Both the position numbers and the translations under genes were made by a program. Shown one piece after another: positions 11,550 to 21,992 of a stretch of DNA of 64,000 nt (within the stretch, counting starts at the first letter, position 1; the number at the start of each line of letters is the position of its first letter). The DNA is from Miscanthus floridulus. Taxonomy: Eukaryota > Streptophyta > Magnoliopsida > Poales > Poaceae. The DNA lies in NCBI RefSeq assembly GCF_019320115.1, contig NC_089584.1:71455533-71519532 (forward strand), written 5' to 3'. The notes below the pieces were generated by a model that was not told the DNA's origin, made no database searches, and saw nothing but the letters and a program-made list of their open reading frames with translations.

Positions 11550-12040
11550 TTTTCCGGTTCCAAAGCTTCTAATATGCTTATCAAACTCAGTAATGTTTCT
11601 GCAAAAACCGAAAAATGTTACCTCATATTGGGTTCGCTTCTAATCTGATCGGTCTTCAGTAACACCCGACCCCGGTAGCTACCTAGGGTCGGGTTTTACT
11701 CAGGGGCTGATAGGGGTACATATACTCAAAAACATTTTCCCATCCGACCCTTCTTTTTTATGACAAGACCAAGAAATAAGAGTTGCTGAAAACTAACGAT
11801 GAGTAAAACTGGTCAGAATGCAAAAAGCCTACGCCCCGACGGCTACGGCGTCGCTTGCTCACCAGCGTGATCATTACTTAGTCGCTCACAACTTAAGTTT
11901 CTAATGCCTTAACATAAAAAAGGGGCGGATCACAACAAACTTTATATATATATATATATATAGAGAGAGAGAAAGGCCAACACAATGTTTTCGGCCATAA
12001 TAAAAGTCTTTACAAAAAGATTGACGTCGGACTCAGCTAT
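11550..12040. other. spacer between pol and antisense ORF, with hairpin and TA/GA microsatellite
   Basis: I see no ORF. A perfect 9-bp inverted repeat, ACCCGACCC at 11664-11672 and GGGTCGGGT at 11686-11694, is followed by TTTT. A (TA)n run followed by (GA)n lies at about 11943-11973. The stretch separates two convergent reading frames, so polyadenylation or processing signals for one or both transcripts could lie here; that is inference. Confidence 0.55.
11943..11973. repeat. (TA)n(GA)n microsatellite
   Basis: About ten TA dinucleotides run directly into four GA dinucleotides. It is a simple sequence repeat and is probably length-polymorphic. Confidence 0.85.
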
Positions 12041-15000
12041 CTAACTAAACACTCTTGGGTATGATTTCTTCTTCGACCTTCTCCACCAGGTCCTAGACCG
12101 GGGAGCCGCTTCTCTCTCAATTTTGTCCAGCTCAGAGTTAGTGTAGCTAGGCGTGAAGCTCTCACTGATCACTGGCAAGTTGATGTTTACGTACTGGGAG
12201 TGGGCGATGGCGAACACGTGATGGATGCCGGTGTACAGGGCCTCCCTTATGAGTGCATGCGCTCGATCTGGGATCTGGGTAACCCAGACTGCGAGCGAGC
12301 TCATCTCCATGGCTGGGGCAACCAAGAGGTCATCGAAGACCAACTCGATGGTAGCATGCAAGGTGTCATGGTCGTCGCTCTCCAACTGGAGTTGATCCCA
12401 CACCTCGGAGAGTTGCCTCTGTAGGACTACCCAAGCTAAACATCAAAGAGCGTCAGAAAACTGACTACAAACGTCAAGCAAAAAGGTAACTAGAGCCTCA
12501 CCTTTCACTTGCTCCTCGAGGACTGTCTTCTCCCTCTAAAGCACGCCAACATCCCCGGCCAAGGCGACGGCTAGGCCCTCAGCTTCTTCCTTCAACTTCT
12601 GCTTGTTTTTTAGCGCGCGCCGAGCATCGACGCTCTCTTGATGAGCAAGGTCGAGTGTCGGGCGGAGTCATCCAAGCTCCATGGCATCTTCCCCGCCCTT
12701 AGCAACCATAGCCTTGAGCTTGTCCTCGGCCTCGTCGGCGTGTTGATGGGCTTCCCGTTCCTTAGTCTAGAGGCTCGCCACCTCCTCCTGCAGTCGCAGC
12801 ACTTTGGCAGCAAGCCCCCAAACCTCCCCCTCATGATAGAAGAATAGGGACTTCTCCCGGCTACGCATCACAAGGGATTGTGAAAAAAATCATGTTAGAA
12901 TTATATAAACAGGGCTCGAAAGTAGAAAACATGAACACACAACAAACCTGGCCGGCCGGGGCGATGTCATCCTTCAACACCCCCAGTGCGTCGGTCAGAG
13001 AACGGACTATGGACTCAAGTCCCAAGCGCACGCTCGTCTAATCCTTCACCTCCGCCGAGTCGTCGAGGGTGAACACCGAGTCGCTCGGGTCCAGCCGCCT
13101 AGGCTAATGGAGTCGGTCTTTTTCCCATGCGAGCGGATCATCACCTAGCTAGACAATGGACTAGGAGGGCCTAGCCCCCAACCAGGGGTTGGCCGTTGCA
13201 ACTGTTGAAGTCAGCCCGACGGGAGCTGATGGTACCTCTTCCGTCACCGGCGCTCCCTCGAGAGCGAACCCTCCGATGGCAGAGGAGGCTAGCAGCTCAG
13301 GCCCCGAAGTCTGAGCCATCACCACATCTACAGGGGACGCATCAGTCACGCCTCCTCTTGTCTACCCTACCTCGGGCATGTCAACCAGCGCGGGCACCGA
13401 TTCCATGAGCACCTCCTCTAGCACAATCGGCGCCTTCACCTCCCCCGCTTCCTCAGGCGGCGCCGTGTCTGCCTCAGCGCCATCACGGCGCGCCCCCAGC
13501 ACCATGCTAGTCGGCCCCTATGGGATTGGCCGATGCGCCAGAATCTTCTATGGTGCTAATGTCAGCCGATTGCTGGGGTCGGTCCTATGAAAAGCACCAA
13601 TGTCACACGACAAAAATCCAAGAATGCAATGAAAGGGCGAAGAAGTTGTTAACTCACCTCGACGCCATTATCCGAGAACGTTTTGGGGGCTGATCGCTCG
13701 ACTCTGACTCTGCCACGTCGGGAATTGGCCGCTTCGATCCCCTAGTAGGGTCGATCAGAGCGGGGTGGACTTGCTCCTCTAACCTCAGGGGCGCATCCTC
13801 CCCCATCGATCTTGGTGGTGCATCCTCTTTAGTTTGTGCCGGAGCGTGCTATGGAATCAGGGTCAAATTGGCATGACCCGTGTCGGCCTTCTCATCCTTG
13901 CGCGTAAGTGCATCCCATGGGATGTTGTTGTCAGACTCATCCTCCTCCTCTTCCTTCTCCTCATCGCCGTCACTCTCCTCCAAGCCTTGCCGACGCTTTC
14001 CATGCTATAGCTTTGGTCGCTCCTTCTTCGCCTTCTTCCGCTCCTTCTTCGCCTTCACCGCCTCAGCCATGGTGTGGTTTGCCGCCCTCCTGGCCATGTC
14101 CTCTGGCAATGGTGGGTCAGACACATGGGCGAAGAGGCCGGGCTGCAAGTCCTGGTGCTTAGAATCTAAGAACAGAGGAGGGTCGCTCAAGGAAAGAAAC
14201 TCGAAGAAGGCTTACCAGTTCGATGAAACCTACGTCTAGCCACATTGCGTGATGCCCTAGGACTGGGTACACTAGGGCAAGATCCACTGGGCACTCCATC
14301 ACCTCCTTGATACATTGTGCCATTTCACCGATGCTGAGGGCCTCACCGGTGACCATCACTGTCCCTTTGGGCGCAGAATCCAATGTCATCTGGTACATCA
14401 GAAGAGCATGGGCCATCAACGGTGCCAGCCTCCTGATGTGGTACGCTCTGACGATGTCAGTCCCACGAAGACCATGGCCCTTTAGAGTTGTGATGGCTTT
14501 GAAAAGGTCACCGAGCCTCTTCTGCTCCTTCGCGATGGGCCCATACCTCCACACGTCCGGCGCCTCCTCGATTAGGCGGCCGATGAATATCGACAGGGGG
14601 CATCATCGTCATTCCTTTGGTAGAATCAGAGCTTATGCCACCCCTTATTAGACTTCGACAATGGGATGGACATGTACTCCGATGACCGGTTGCCTCAAAG
14701 ATGGATGCTCGCACATCCCATCGGCACCACTAAGTCTGGCTTCTTCCTCTCCTTCTTCTACAGCTCGATGGCAAAGAAGTACTTCCACAGCTCAAAGTGG
14801 GGCTCGATCCCTAGATACCCCTCGCACAGCGTAATAAAGGCTGAGATGTGCTGAATCCCGTTGGGATTTAGATGTTGCAGCTCAAGCCATAGTAGTACAG
14901 TAGCCCTCGGAGGATCGGTGGGGAGGAGTCACGAACCCACACTCGTGGAAGGAGACGACGTAGCCATCGAGCGGCGATGGCTCATCCTCGCCACCAGGTA

Positions 15001-15319
15001 CGATCCACTCCATCGCCACGGCCCTTGCATGGAGAAGGCCCTTCTTAACTAGACCCTCCATGCGCACGTGGAGAACGTCGGAGCGAAGCCATGGCTCCAT
15101 CGAGGAATAGGGATGGTGATGTAGAAGATCTGGCGGTGGCGTAGGGCTGGAGAGCAAGAACTTCATCGGTGGCGGAGCGAAAGTAGGGGAACGAAGGCCG
15201 GAACTCGAGAGTGAAAGGCAAAAAGACTGGAGGGGCAAGGATGCAGCTGCGCGTACGGAGGCTGGGGAGAAACGGCTCCGTTTATAAGGTAAGGGCGGAA
15301 CGGGCGAGGGGCGAACCAT
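12041..15319 (-). pseudogene. antisense ORF of the Tat element (putative gypsy-type transposon protein family)
   Basis: On the minus strand an ORF starts at 15319 and holds the motif VAMEWIVPGGEDEPSPLDGYVVSFHECGFVTPPHR (about 15020-14915). After a one-base deletion near 14920 the family sequence continues (HYGLELQHLNPNGIQHISAFITLCEGYLGIEPHFELWKYFF), then a TAG near 14758. This matches the domain I know as the putative gypsy-type transposon family (PF04195-like). Downstream minus-strand frames at 14159-14554, 13161-13349, 12610-12834 and 12041-12403 look like remains of its long Pro/Glu-rich and coiled-coil C-terminal part. Such antisense genes are known in Tat-lineage elements; their role is not settled. 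This copy is broken. Confidence 0.7.
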
Positions 15320-16156
15320 CCACCTAAATTAACACACCCCATGCCTCGCTAGATCCGCTTCCTTTAGGGGTCATGCCCTCACCGTTCCACCCTGCATCAA
15401 TCGCATTGCTGCCTCGAGAGACGAGTGCATGCCTATCCAAATCTTCCTCGCAAAGGATCCGCCGGGTGATGGTTTGCCTACAAAGGCTATGGGCTACCAC
15501 AGGTAAGTGGGATACATAGCTCAAAACGCTCCCACAGCCCATTAACATCCAAGAGTTCAAAGACTGGCCCAACAGTGGGTTCATGGCCGCTCTAGGGCAC
15601 CCTAGAGTGAGGGGAGGTTAAGGATGGGCCCACTAGCAGCCAATACCCGAGGCGTGCGAAGCACCATGGGCGTCTCGACCCTCGTTTCGAGTCTTGGATG
15701 ATGTAAGGTCCATGGTTTTTCCCCAAAGAAAGGCATCGAGCCCTCGAATCGGCCGAACGGATCCGAGAACTATATGGACCGGCCGCTAAGAATCTGGAGT
15801 ATGTCACCAGCTGATCTTGAACCACCCCCTCGTGAAGGGGATGATGGGGCTCCACTCGAACAAGCCCGTTAACAACTCATCGAGCATCGTGCTCCGTCTA
15901 GCAAGGAAAGCATGGCACGGCTTAGCCCCTCCGTCCTAGCGAATGGACACATAAGGGACGACGATCACAAGATGAACCGACCCCCCGACAGGACCCCTAC
16001 TACGTGCGGGGGCTTAGGGGCTCGGCATCACAAAGAGACCGAATACGCGGTCGCAGACAAACGACGATAACGAACAGTACTCTCGCACGCCCTCAAGCGA
16101 CGGATCGCAAAATGCCTTTGCAGGAGTGTCTCACTCCTCCAAAGTCTCGGGGCTAC
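15320..16156. other. Tat-element region between antisense ORF and 3' LTR
   Basis: The region is GC-rich and non-coding as far as I can tell. It presumably includes the promoter and leader of the antisense ORF. It ends in a purine/G-rich tract (CTCGGGGCTAC, 16146-16156) that abuts the LTR and acts as the polypurine tract. Confidence 0.6.
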
Positions 16157-16225
16157 TGTCAGATATCTATACCCAGATATCCGAGCTAAAGGATTAATGA
16201 GCGTCATGTCGCCTCATCCGATGGT

Positions 16226-16550
16226 TAAGGACGCAACTACGGCCTCGTCCGACCCCTAGGGGCCGGGCCACGCCTCGTTCGACTCTAAGGACGAGGTTTC
16301 TGCCTCGTCCAACCCCAAGGCGTGGGCTCCGACACCGGGGATGAGGTTCCCCCCTTGTCCGACCCCAAGGCATGGGCTCTGACTTTGGGAATGAGGTTTC
16401 TGCCTCGTCCGACCCCAAGGCGTGGGCTCCAACTCGTCCGGTCCCACGGGGAGGGTCCGCCTCGTCCGACCCCTGAGGGTCGGATTCCGTCTCGCCCGGC
16501 CCCCAGGGCAAGATTTCCGCCTCGCCCGTTCCCTAGGGGTTGGATTTGCT
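16226..16550 (+). repeat. imperfect tandem repeat in Tat LTR U3
   Basis: A unit of roughly 50-65 bp built on CCTCGTCCGACCCCAAGGC-GTGGGCTC, with GAGGTTTCTG between, occurs about five times with substitutions and length changes. Such U3 repeats are common in this family and may carry promoter elements (inference). Confidence 0.75.
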
Positions 16551-17035
16551 ACCGGGCAAAAGCAGTGGCCCCAGGATGGGACCCGAACCGCTTGAACCAC
16601 TATGCCGTGGAGGCGCATGTCTCAGACGCGTCCTGATGCGACTAACGGTCGCATCAGGCCATGCTAGGAGACTCACATCGCTCACCGCGTCAACAGGCCG
16701 GCACTATGCTACCAACTCCCTGCCTGACCACCGTCCAACGTTAGTCAACCGGCGTCAGTTGACTGGCACTGTACCACCAGTCCCCCGTATGGCGTCTGTC
16801 AAGGGACCTTTTGACCATTCCGTCCGCTCGGATGGGATGGAAGACAAGAATGATGCACGACGCCCGCATGTATGCTGCAGCGGCCAACAGAACCCCGATG
16901 CGACGTCGCTGCCACCACGATCTACAGGGCCAGTAGGACCCACGCGAAGAGGAGGACGGCACACCCCCGTGAGCCATATTTCTCTTTCTTTTCCCTCTTC
17001 CCTTCGCTCGATCTCTGGTATCCTGTTCTCTCCCC

Positions 17036-17052
17036 TTGGTCTATAAAAGGGA
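17036..17052 (+). promoter_or_regulatory. TATA box of the Tat LTR
   Basis: TTGGTCTATAAAAGG is a strong plant TATA consensus at the expected place, about 290 bp before the LTR end. It would drive the genomic RNA of the element and, being a 3' LTR, could read out toward SCD1. Confidence 0.7.
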
Positions 17053-17460
17053 AGGCAGGGCACCGTTTAGATAGAGAGATTGATCGACCGATCGATCAAG
17101 CAGTAGAAGCATCGAGCAATCGAACCACAAAGACTTGGAAGCTCCTTCCTCTCTCGCCAGTTTATAACCCCATACTACAAACTCAGTGCTGGTAACACGA
17201 GCAGCCCAAAACTGGACGTAGGGACATTCGGCCTGAACTAGTATAATCCTTGTGTCCTCTTAGCACACCATCCGAGCCAGACGCGCAATAATACAAATTT
17301 ACTCATTGGTGTTTACTCGAAACACCGACAGTAACATACTACTCTGAACTATATTTTGAACTTATATATTGGACTTTTTTTTTGATGTGGAGATACTCAA
17401 GATTGAAATTCTGGCTCTACCATTGTGCATAGCAAAAGCTGTGTTTAGAAAAGCTAAATG

Positions 17461-17703
17461 TCTTATGATTTGAAATGGAGGGAGTACTTCCGTCTACTTC
17501 CTCCATCCTAAAATATTTGATGTTTTAGATTTGAAAGCACGAGAATTTAGGATGAGTGAAATATATGGTGAGTAGAAAACAAGAATGAGAGAGATATAGA
17601 TAAAGATGTATTGAGAAAATAAAAAATGCGTATTGAAAAGTGAGAATACCAAGCATTAAGATAAAATTTGAGTCCTACAAGATTATTTATTTTTGGAAGG
17701 GAG
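17461..17703. mobile_element. Stowaway-like MITE remnants
   Basis: TA-flanked CTTCCTCCATCCTAAAATA at 17497 resembles the Stowaway terminal repeat (CTCCCTCCGTCCCAAAATA), and the reverse complement is readable at about 17685-17703 (TTTATTTTTGGAAGGGAG), which gives an element of about 207 bp. Just to its left, TTTGAAATGGAGGGAGTA (17469-17486) looks like the 3' end of a second element. It lies 0.4 kb upstream of the SCD1 start codon. Confidence 0.65.
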
Positions 17704-18091
17704 TGAATATGAAATTTGAGTATTCCTCTCCTCAGGGCCTTTTTCTATAGCCGTTATAAAAGTCAACAAGTACCTTCCGTCATCATCGTCATTTTTTACT
17801 AAAAATAAAAAAGGCTGAAAAAGTAAACACAAGAGAGGAAAACGAACGAATTGCCTCTGAATCCTAACGGGTCAAAAGAACAGACGACGATCCGACCCGG
17901 CGGACCTCGTCCCCTTCCTCCTGCACTGCAAGTCTGCAACCACCCTCTGGCTTCCAATTCCGCCTGACCGCCTCTCTCCCTTCTCCCGCTCGCGCGCGGA
18001 GTGAGCCGACACCATAGGGAGAAGCAGGCGCCAACCGTTGCGCCGAGGATACCTCCCTGGGGGCCGGTGATCTCCGGTTCCGGCGGCGGAG
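17704..18091 (+). promoter_or_regulatory. presumed SCD1 promoter and 5' leader
   Basis: This is the only non-transposon DNA upstream of the SCD1 ATG. It changes from AT-rich (to about 17860) to CT/GC-rich (17880-18091), typical of a grass 5' UTR. I see no convincing TATA box in it. The transcription start cannot be placed from sequence alone. Confidence 0.45.
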
Positions 18092-21000
18092 ATGGGATCG
18101 TCGTCGCGGATCTTCGAGTACTTCGTGGTGTGCGGGCTGGGCCCGGAGATCCGGTCCCTGGATGGCATCAAGGGTTTCCATGGTGTTGAGGAGATGTACA
18201 TGTCGGCCTTCCTCGACCAGTTCCCGCCGTCCAACCACGCTCTGTACCCTCCTCCGCCGCCGCAGCTCCCCACCGTGAGTCCGCAGATCCCGCCTCTCCT
18301 CCCTTCCCCTCGCCCCGTTAATTTGATCGTGCGTTGATCTGCTTTGGGTGATTTCTGGTCGAATTCCCAGCAGAGTAGAATGAACCGAATTAGTGATTAC
18401 CGAAACACGTGCATTCAGCGTCGGCATTTGGTTAGGGGTGGCTTGTTGCTCATTTCGATAAAAAGAACACTGATTGGAAGGAGTGAATCATGCCGCTCTT
18501 ATGCAGCGGGCTTATTACTAGTATATCGTGTGTTTATGTGGCTGCCTCACTAGCATAGTGGTGGAGCCAGAATATTATGGAAGGTGGCAGGTGATGAAAT
18601 TGTCTAGCCTGCTGCAGAACATGCTTTCTCTGCACCTGCTTGCTGAACTCACTAGCCTGCTGCTCCCCTGTGCCTGCCTGTTGGCCCTCCTGGAGGGCTC
18701 GTTCTGCACTGCTGATGCGAGCTCGCTCGATCGCTGACTGGTTGTGAATCTGTTTTAACATAAATGATATCTAATCTCTTTTTAAATTGAGAAACTGCTC
18801 TTTTTTTTTCCTCTGGATTTGTGAGTCTGATCCTATGTACTAACATTGACTGGTCACAAATGCAGTGTGTTTTGCCAGCGGGAGTAAGAATATATTCTTC
18901 AGGGCTGGACACAGATGATGTCTCAACTTATCCACGTAGTTATCCTATAGTTTTAACAGGTACATGTCATAGCTATCCTATAAGTTTTAACAGTTACATG
19001 TCATACCATTCAGATTTATAGGTCCGGTTGGAAAATAATATTTTGAATAAACTTTGTAGTATACTGTCCAAGTCTTATGGTCAAAATTGCTATTGCTTGC
19101 TGTATACAGGTCACCCTTTTAATTATGTTGTCATCATTTCTTGTAGAGGGAGATGGCTCAAAAATTTATGTCAGTTGTATTGCATTTCGGGATCCTATTT
19201 GTGAAGATATAATTGAAGCTTACCAAATTCCGGCGAACTCCTTTGCTGATAAATGCATCTGCCTTGTGTCCCATTCTCCTAGTTTCCAAGTCCTTCGTGA
19301 TGCCCTCGAGGAAATATTTGTTCTTTGTTTTTCTCCTGCAGGGTGTAGGTAAATTTAGTATTCATGTACTTTGTATGTGCTTGTTTCAAGTTTCAACTAC
19401 CTCAGAATCTAATTTTGTGTTATCGGATTTCAGCAAGCCTTTGTGGGACATAATATCTCATATGGTGTCACATGTGACATTACCCACACCAGGAAAGAAT
19501 CGTGTCTTATTTGCCATTGAGAATTGTCTTCTTTCTGCGGAAGCTCCTCCAAAAGAATGGCTTCCCCACGCTGATGTATGTTTTCTGTTTTGATTTGTTC
19601 TTACGGTATTCAGCCTTGTTTCCAGTATAATTCCTATGTTAAATTGAATACATTCATTTTATTCACATCAGACTGGTTATATCAAGCTTTTCTGTACCTG
19701 CAGATATCGTTCCAGCCATTGGTGCAGTGTCTGGATGTTGATAAACTGATACTGCTCTTTACTGCTGTCCTGCTTGAAAGAAGGATATTGCTTCGATCAA
19801 ATAAGTATTTGATCGTTCTGTCCCCACTTCCCACTTAGCAACTTTGATCATTTTGCTCCCTCCTATCAGTTCATCCTTATCTAGCCTACTCCAATTTACT
19901 TGGGACTAAAGTGCCTTGCTGTATCTCACCCTTATCTCTGCATGTCATAGCCACATAAGTGAAGGAACTGTTTCGTTGCATGTGTTACCTAGACATGAAG
20001 AGTTCTTGACACATTCACCACCATTAATGATGAAATTATTATGCGTTTGATAGACTTCTCTTTGATTGATAATGCAGGTATACTCTATTGACTCTAGTTT
20101 CAGAAGCCATTTGCCATTTAATATACCCAATTAGGTGGCAGGTAGGTCTCACTCAAATATGTGGTTTCATTATCTTTTTTATTGGACTTGAAAAGTACCT
20201 TGTAAAACAATTGCTGTGATTGAGGAATTCATTCATGTCTGTATCCATAATTCGTGCTGATATTATGTTCCTAATCATGGAGTGAATTCATATAGCTTAT
20301 TCTGTTTGCTGCAGCATGTCTATATTCCAATAATATTCTCTAGTGGGGTTGATTACATTGATGCCCCGACACCCTACATGATGGGACTTCATTCTGGTGT
20401 TGACACATCTGCGGTGACAATGGATGGTGTAAGTTGTAAAATTAAGACGAGGTTTTCCATTTGCTAAACTTTTGGTCTTGCTCTTTTTCTCTTGTAATGA
20501 TATATCAGTTCTCATTTATTTGGTATGAAACTGGATTTTCTTTCTTAAAAGGTAGTTTTGGTTGCCTTGATATTCACAGCCGATGTTTGAATGAGACATC
20601 TTCATTCTATTTGATTTGCCACATAAAAGTCAGAGGTGTGTGCAACGCATGTTAAGAATCTTCCAAAGTGATAACGCTTGCTTGAACTTCCAACATATTT
20701 GATTTTTGCAGAATTTTTAAGTATACTAATATTTAGAGCTTGAGGGCACTAGGTTTTCTTCCAGATGTGTTAATAATTTCCCTTATGATAATATGACTAC
20801 TTCTAATCAAGGATAATTTTGTATCGACTCAGAGTAACTTTAATTAGTTAAGTACCTATTCAAAGTACTCTTAAGAGAAGTTTTGTTTTGGTTATATGCA
20901 TGCATGGTTCAAAAAAAATATTCTTTTGTTGCTTGTATTTGGCTGTTTCCTAACCATGGTGTAATTGTCTTTTTCTTTTTTGGTTTGGCAACCAATACAT

Positions 21001-21992
21001 GCATTAATCTATCACACTTGACACATTCTCGATTATATCAAATTAATGAATTTCACACATTATTATGATAAGGTATATGACTGCAGGTAGTGGTGGTAGA
21101 TCTTGAATACAACCGGATAACGACGACAGAAGAAATTCCTCCAATACCAGAAACTGAACATAGCTTCCTTCGTGGTGAGATATTAAAATTACTACAACCC
21201 AATGTCATGGGAATTGATTTCATGAAAATCAATCTTGCCAATATGGGTGACCGTTCTTTAAGGGCTGGCACAAAATCATGGAGTCAGGAACATGATTTCC
21301 AACTTAGGTAATTCTGTTCTCCTTTCCTATGGTTCCATGCTCTGCTTAATACCGCCTTAGATATGAATAGAGATGAGTAAGTTGCTAGTACATTTAGTTC
21401 CTGGACCATCATATGCACATGTGCTAGATATTTGGATTATTTTCGCCATTTTCTGTGTCATATGATACCAGAATCAGTGGGTATATACACTATTTTGTCA
21501 TAAGCAATGCAGAAACTACTGGAAACTGGAAAGAATAATATGTTCATCCTTAGTCAGATAGGGACCTTAGAATTCGTTGTGATGTTACTCCCAATGTTTC
21601 ACAATATTTGTCCCCTGGGAATCATTATTTTTAAGTCTTGGAGTTTAGTTTTTGTATTATTTCCACTCTCTGCCGTTTGATGCCGTGAAAGAAGTTAAAT
21701 TGTTTCAGCATAACATCCAGTAGGAGCATGTTTTATTAGTTGATATTCTGTTTTTATGCAGGCTGATATTTTTGAGATTCTTTGCACAGATCCTGAGTGG
21801 TTACCGTAACTTCATTGTAAGCCATCATGTCTAATAGCTTCTGAAGCAGCTATTTATATTGTTCGTAGTGGTAACTTAGGAGTACCTTTTCCCCCTTGTC
21901 AGGATACTACTTCAACGACTGGTTTCAATTCTCAAGCTTTTCTTAAAAAGCGTTCTCGTGCAACTAATCAGCCTGTCGAGTCCATGTCAATG
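18092..21992 (+). other. SCD1: SCD1 exons 1-10: tripartite DENN module
   Basis: Exons 1-10 encode residues 1-422. The uDENN part (about 1-110) has FEYFVVCGLGPE and YVSCIAFRDPICEDI; the cDENN core (about 135-300) has LEEIFVLCFS, LPTPGKNRVLF, LQCLDVD-like QPLVQCLDVDKL, LLERRILLRSNKY and GVDYIDAPTPYMMG; the dDENN part (about 300-400) has VVVVDLEYNRI and LIFLRFFAQILSGYRNFI. DENN modules act on Rab GTPases, often as exchange factors; for SCD1 the Rab link is known from Arabidopsis RabE. Exons 1-10 are compact; intron 10 is swollen by insertions. Confidence 0.9.

Larger units (their letters stand above)
7431..17330 (+). mobile_element. Degenerate Tat-type Ty3-gypsy retrotransposon (pol, antisense ORF, 3' LTR)
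   Basis: Domain order protease, RT, RNase H, integrase defines Ty3-gypsy. The extra antisense ORF between pol and the 3' LTR, and the DGGSGLN protease motif, point to the Tat group (Grande/RIRE2/Retand-like). Its gag and 5' LTR lie left of the inserted copia element, outside the window. The coding region has many in-frame TAG/TGA codons; most look like C-to-T or G-to-A changes of CAG, TGG or CGA codons, as expected for a long-methylated silent copy. The 3' LTR ends at 17330 and is followed by GTAAC, which would be the 5-bp duplication to test. Confidence 0.9.
16157..17330 (+). repeat. 3' LTR of the Tat-type element (1.17 kb)
   Basis: The LTR starts TGTCAGATATC and ends AACACCGACA, so the ends are TGTC...GACA. 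U3 holds an imperfect tandem repeat (about 16226-16550). A clear TATA box, CTATAAAAGG, lies at 17041-17050 with CT-rich DNA just upstream and a GGGCACCG start region about 20 bp downstream. The LTR ends about 760 bp upstream of the SCD1 start codon and points toward it. Confidence 0.88.

Noticed and set aside
13880..14239. Plus-strand ORF rich in Ser and Phe
   Set aside because: Lies opposite the antisense ORF of the Tat element and is low-complexity; the minus strand shows Lys/Glu-rich coding character.
16226..16550. Repeat array considered as CRISPR-like
   Set aside because: Units are imperfect, contiguous and within an LTR U3 of a plant element; no spacers.
16540..17046. 168-codon ORF across the Tat LTR
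   Set aside because: Inside an LTR whose U3 repeat, TATA box and termini are clear; no domain.
17864..18427. Minus-strand ORFs over SCD1 exon 1
   Set aside because: GC-rich shadow of the first exon and its leader.
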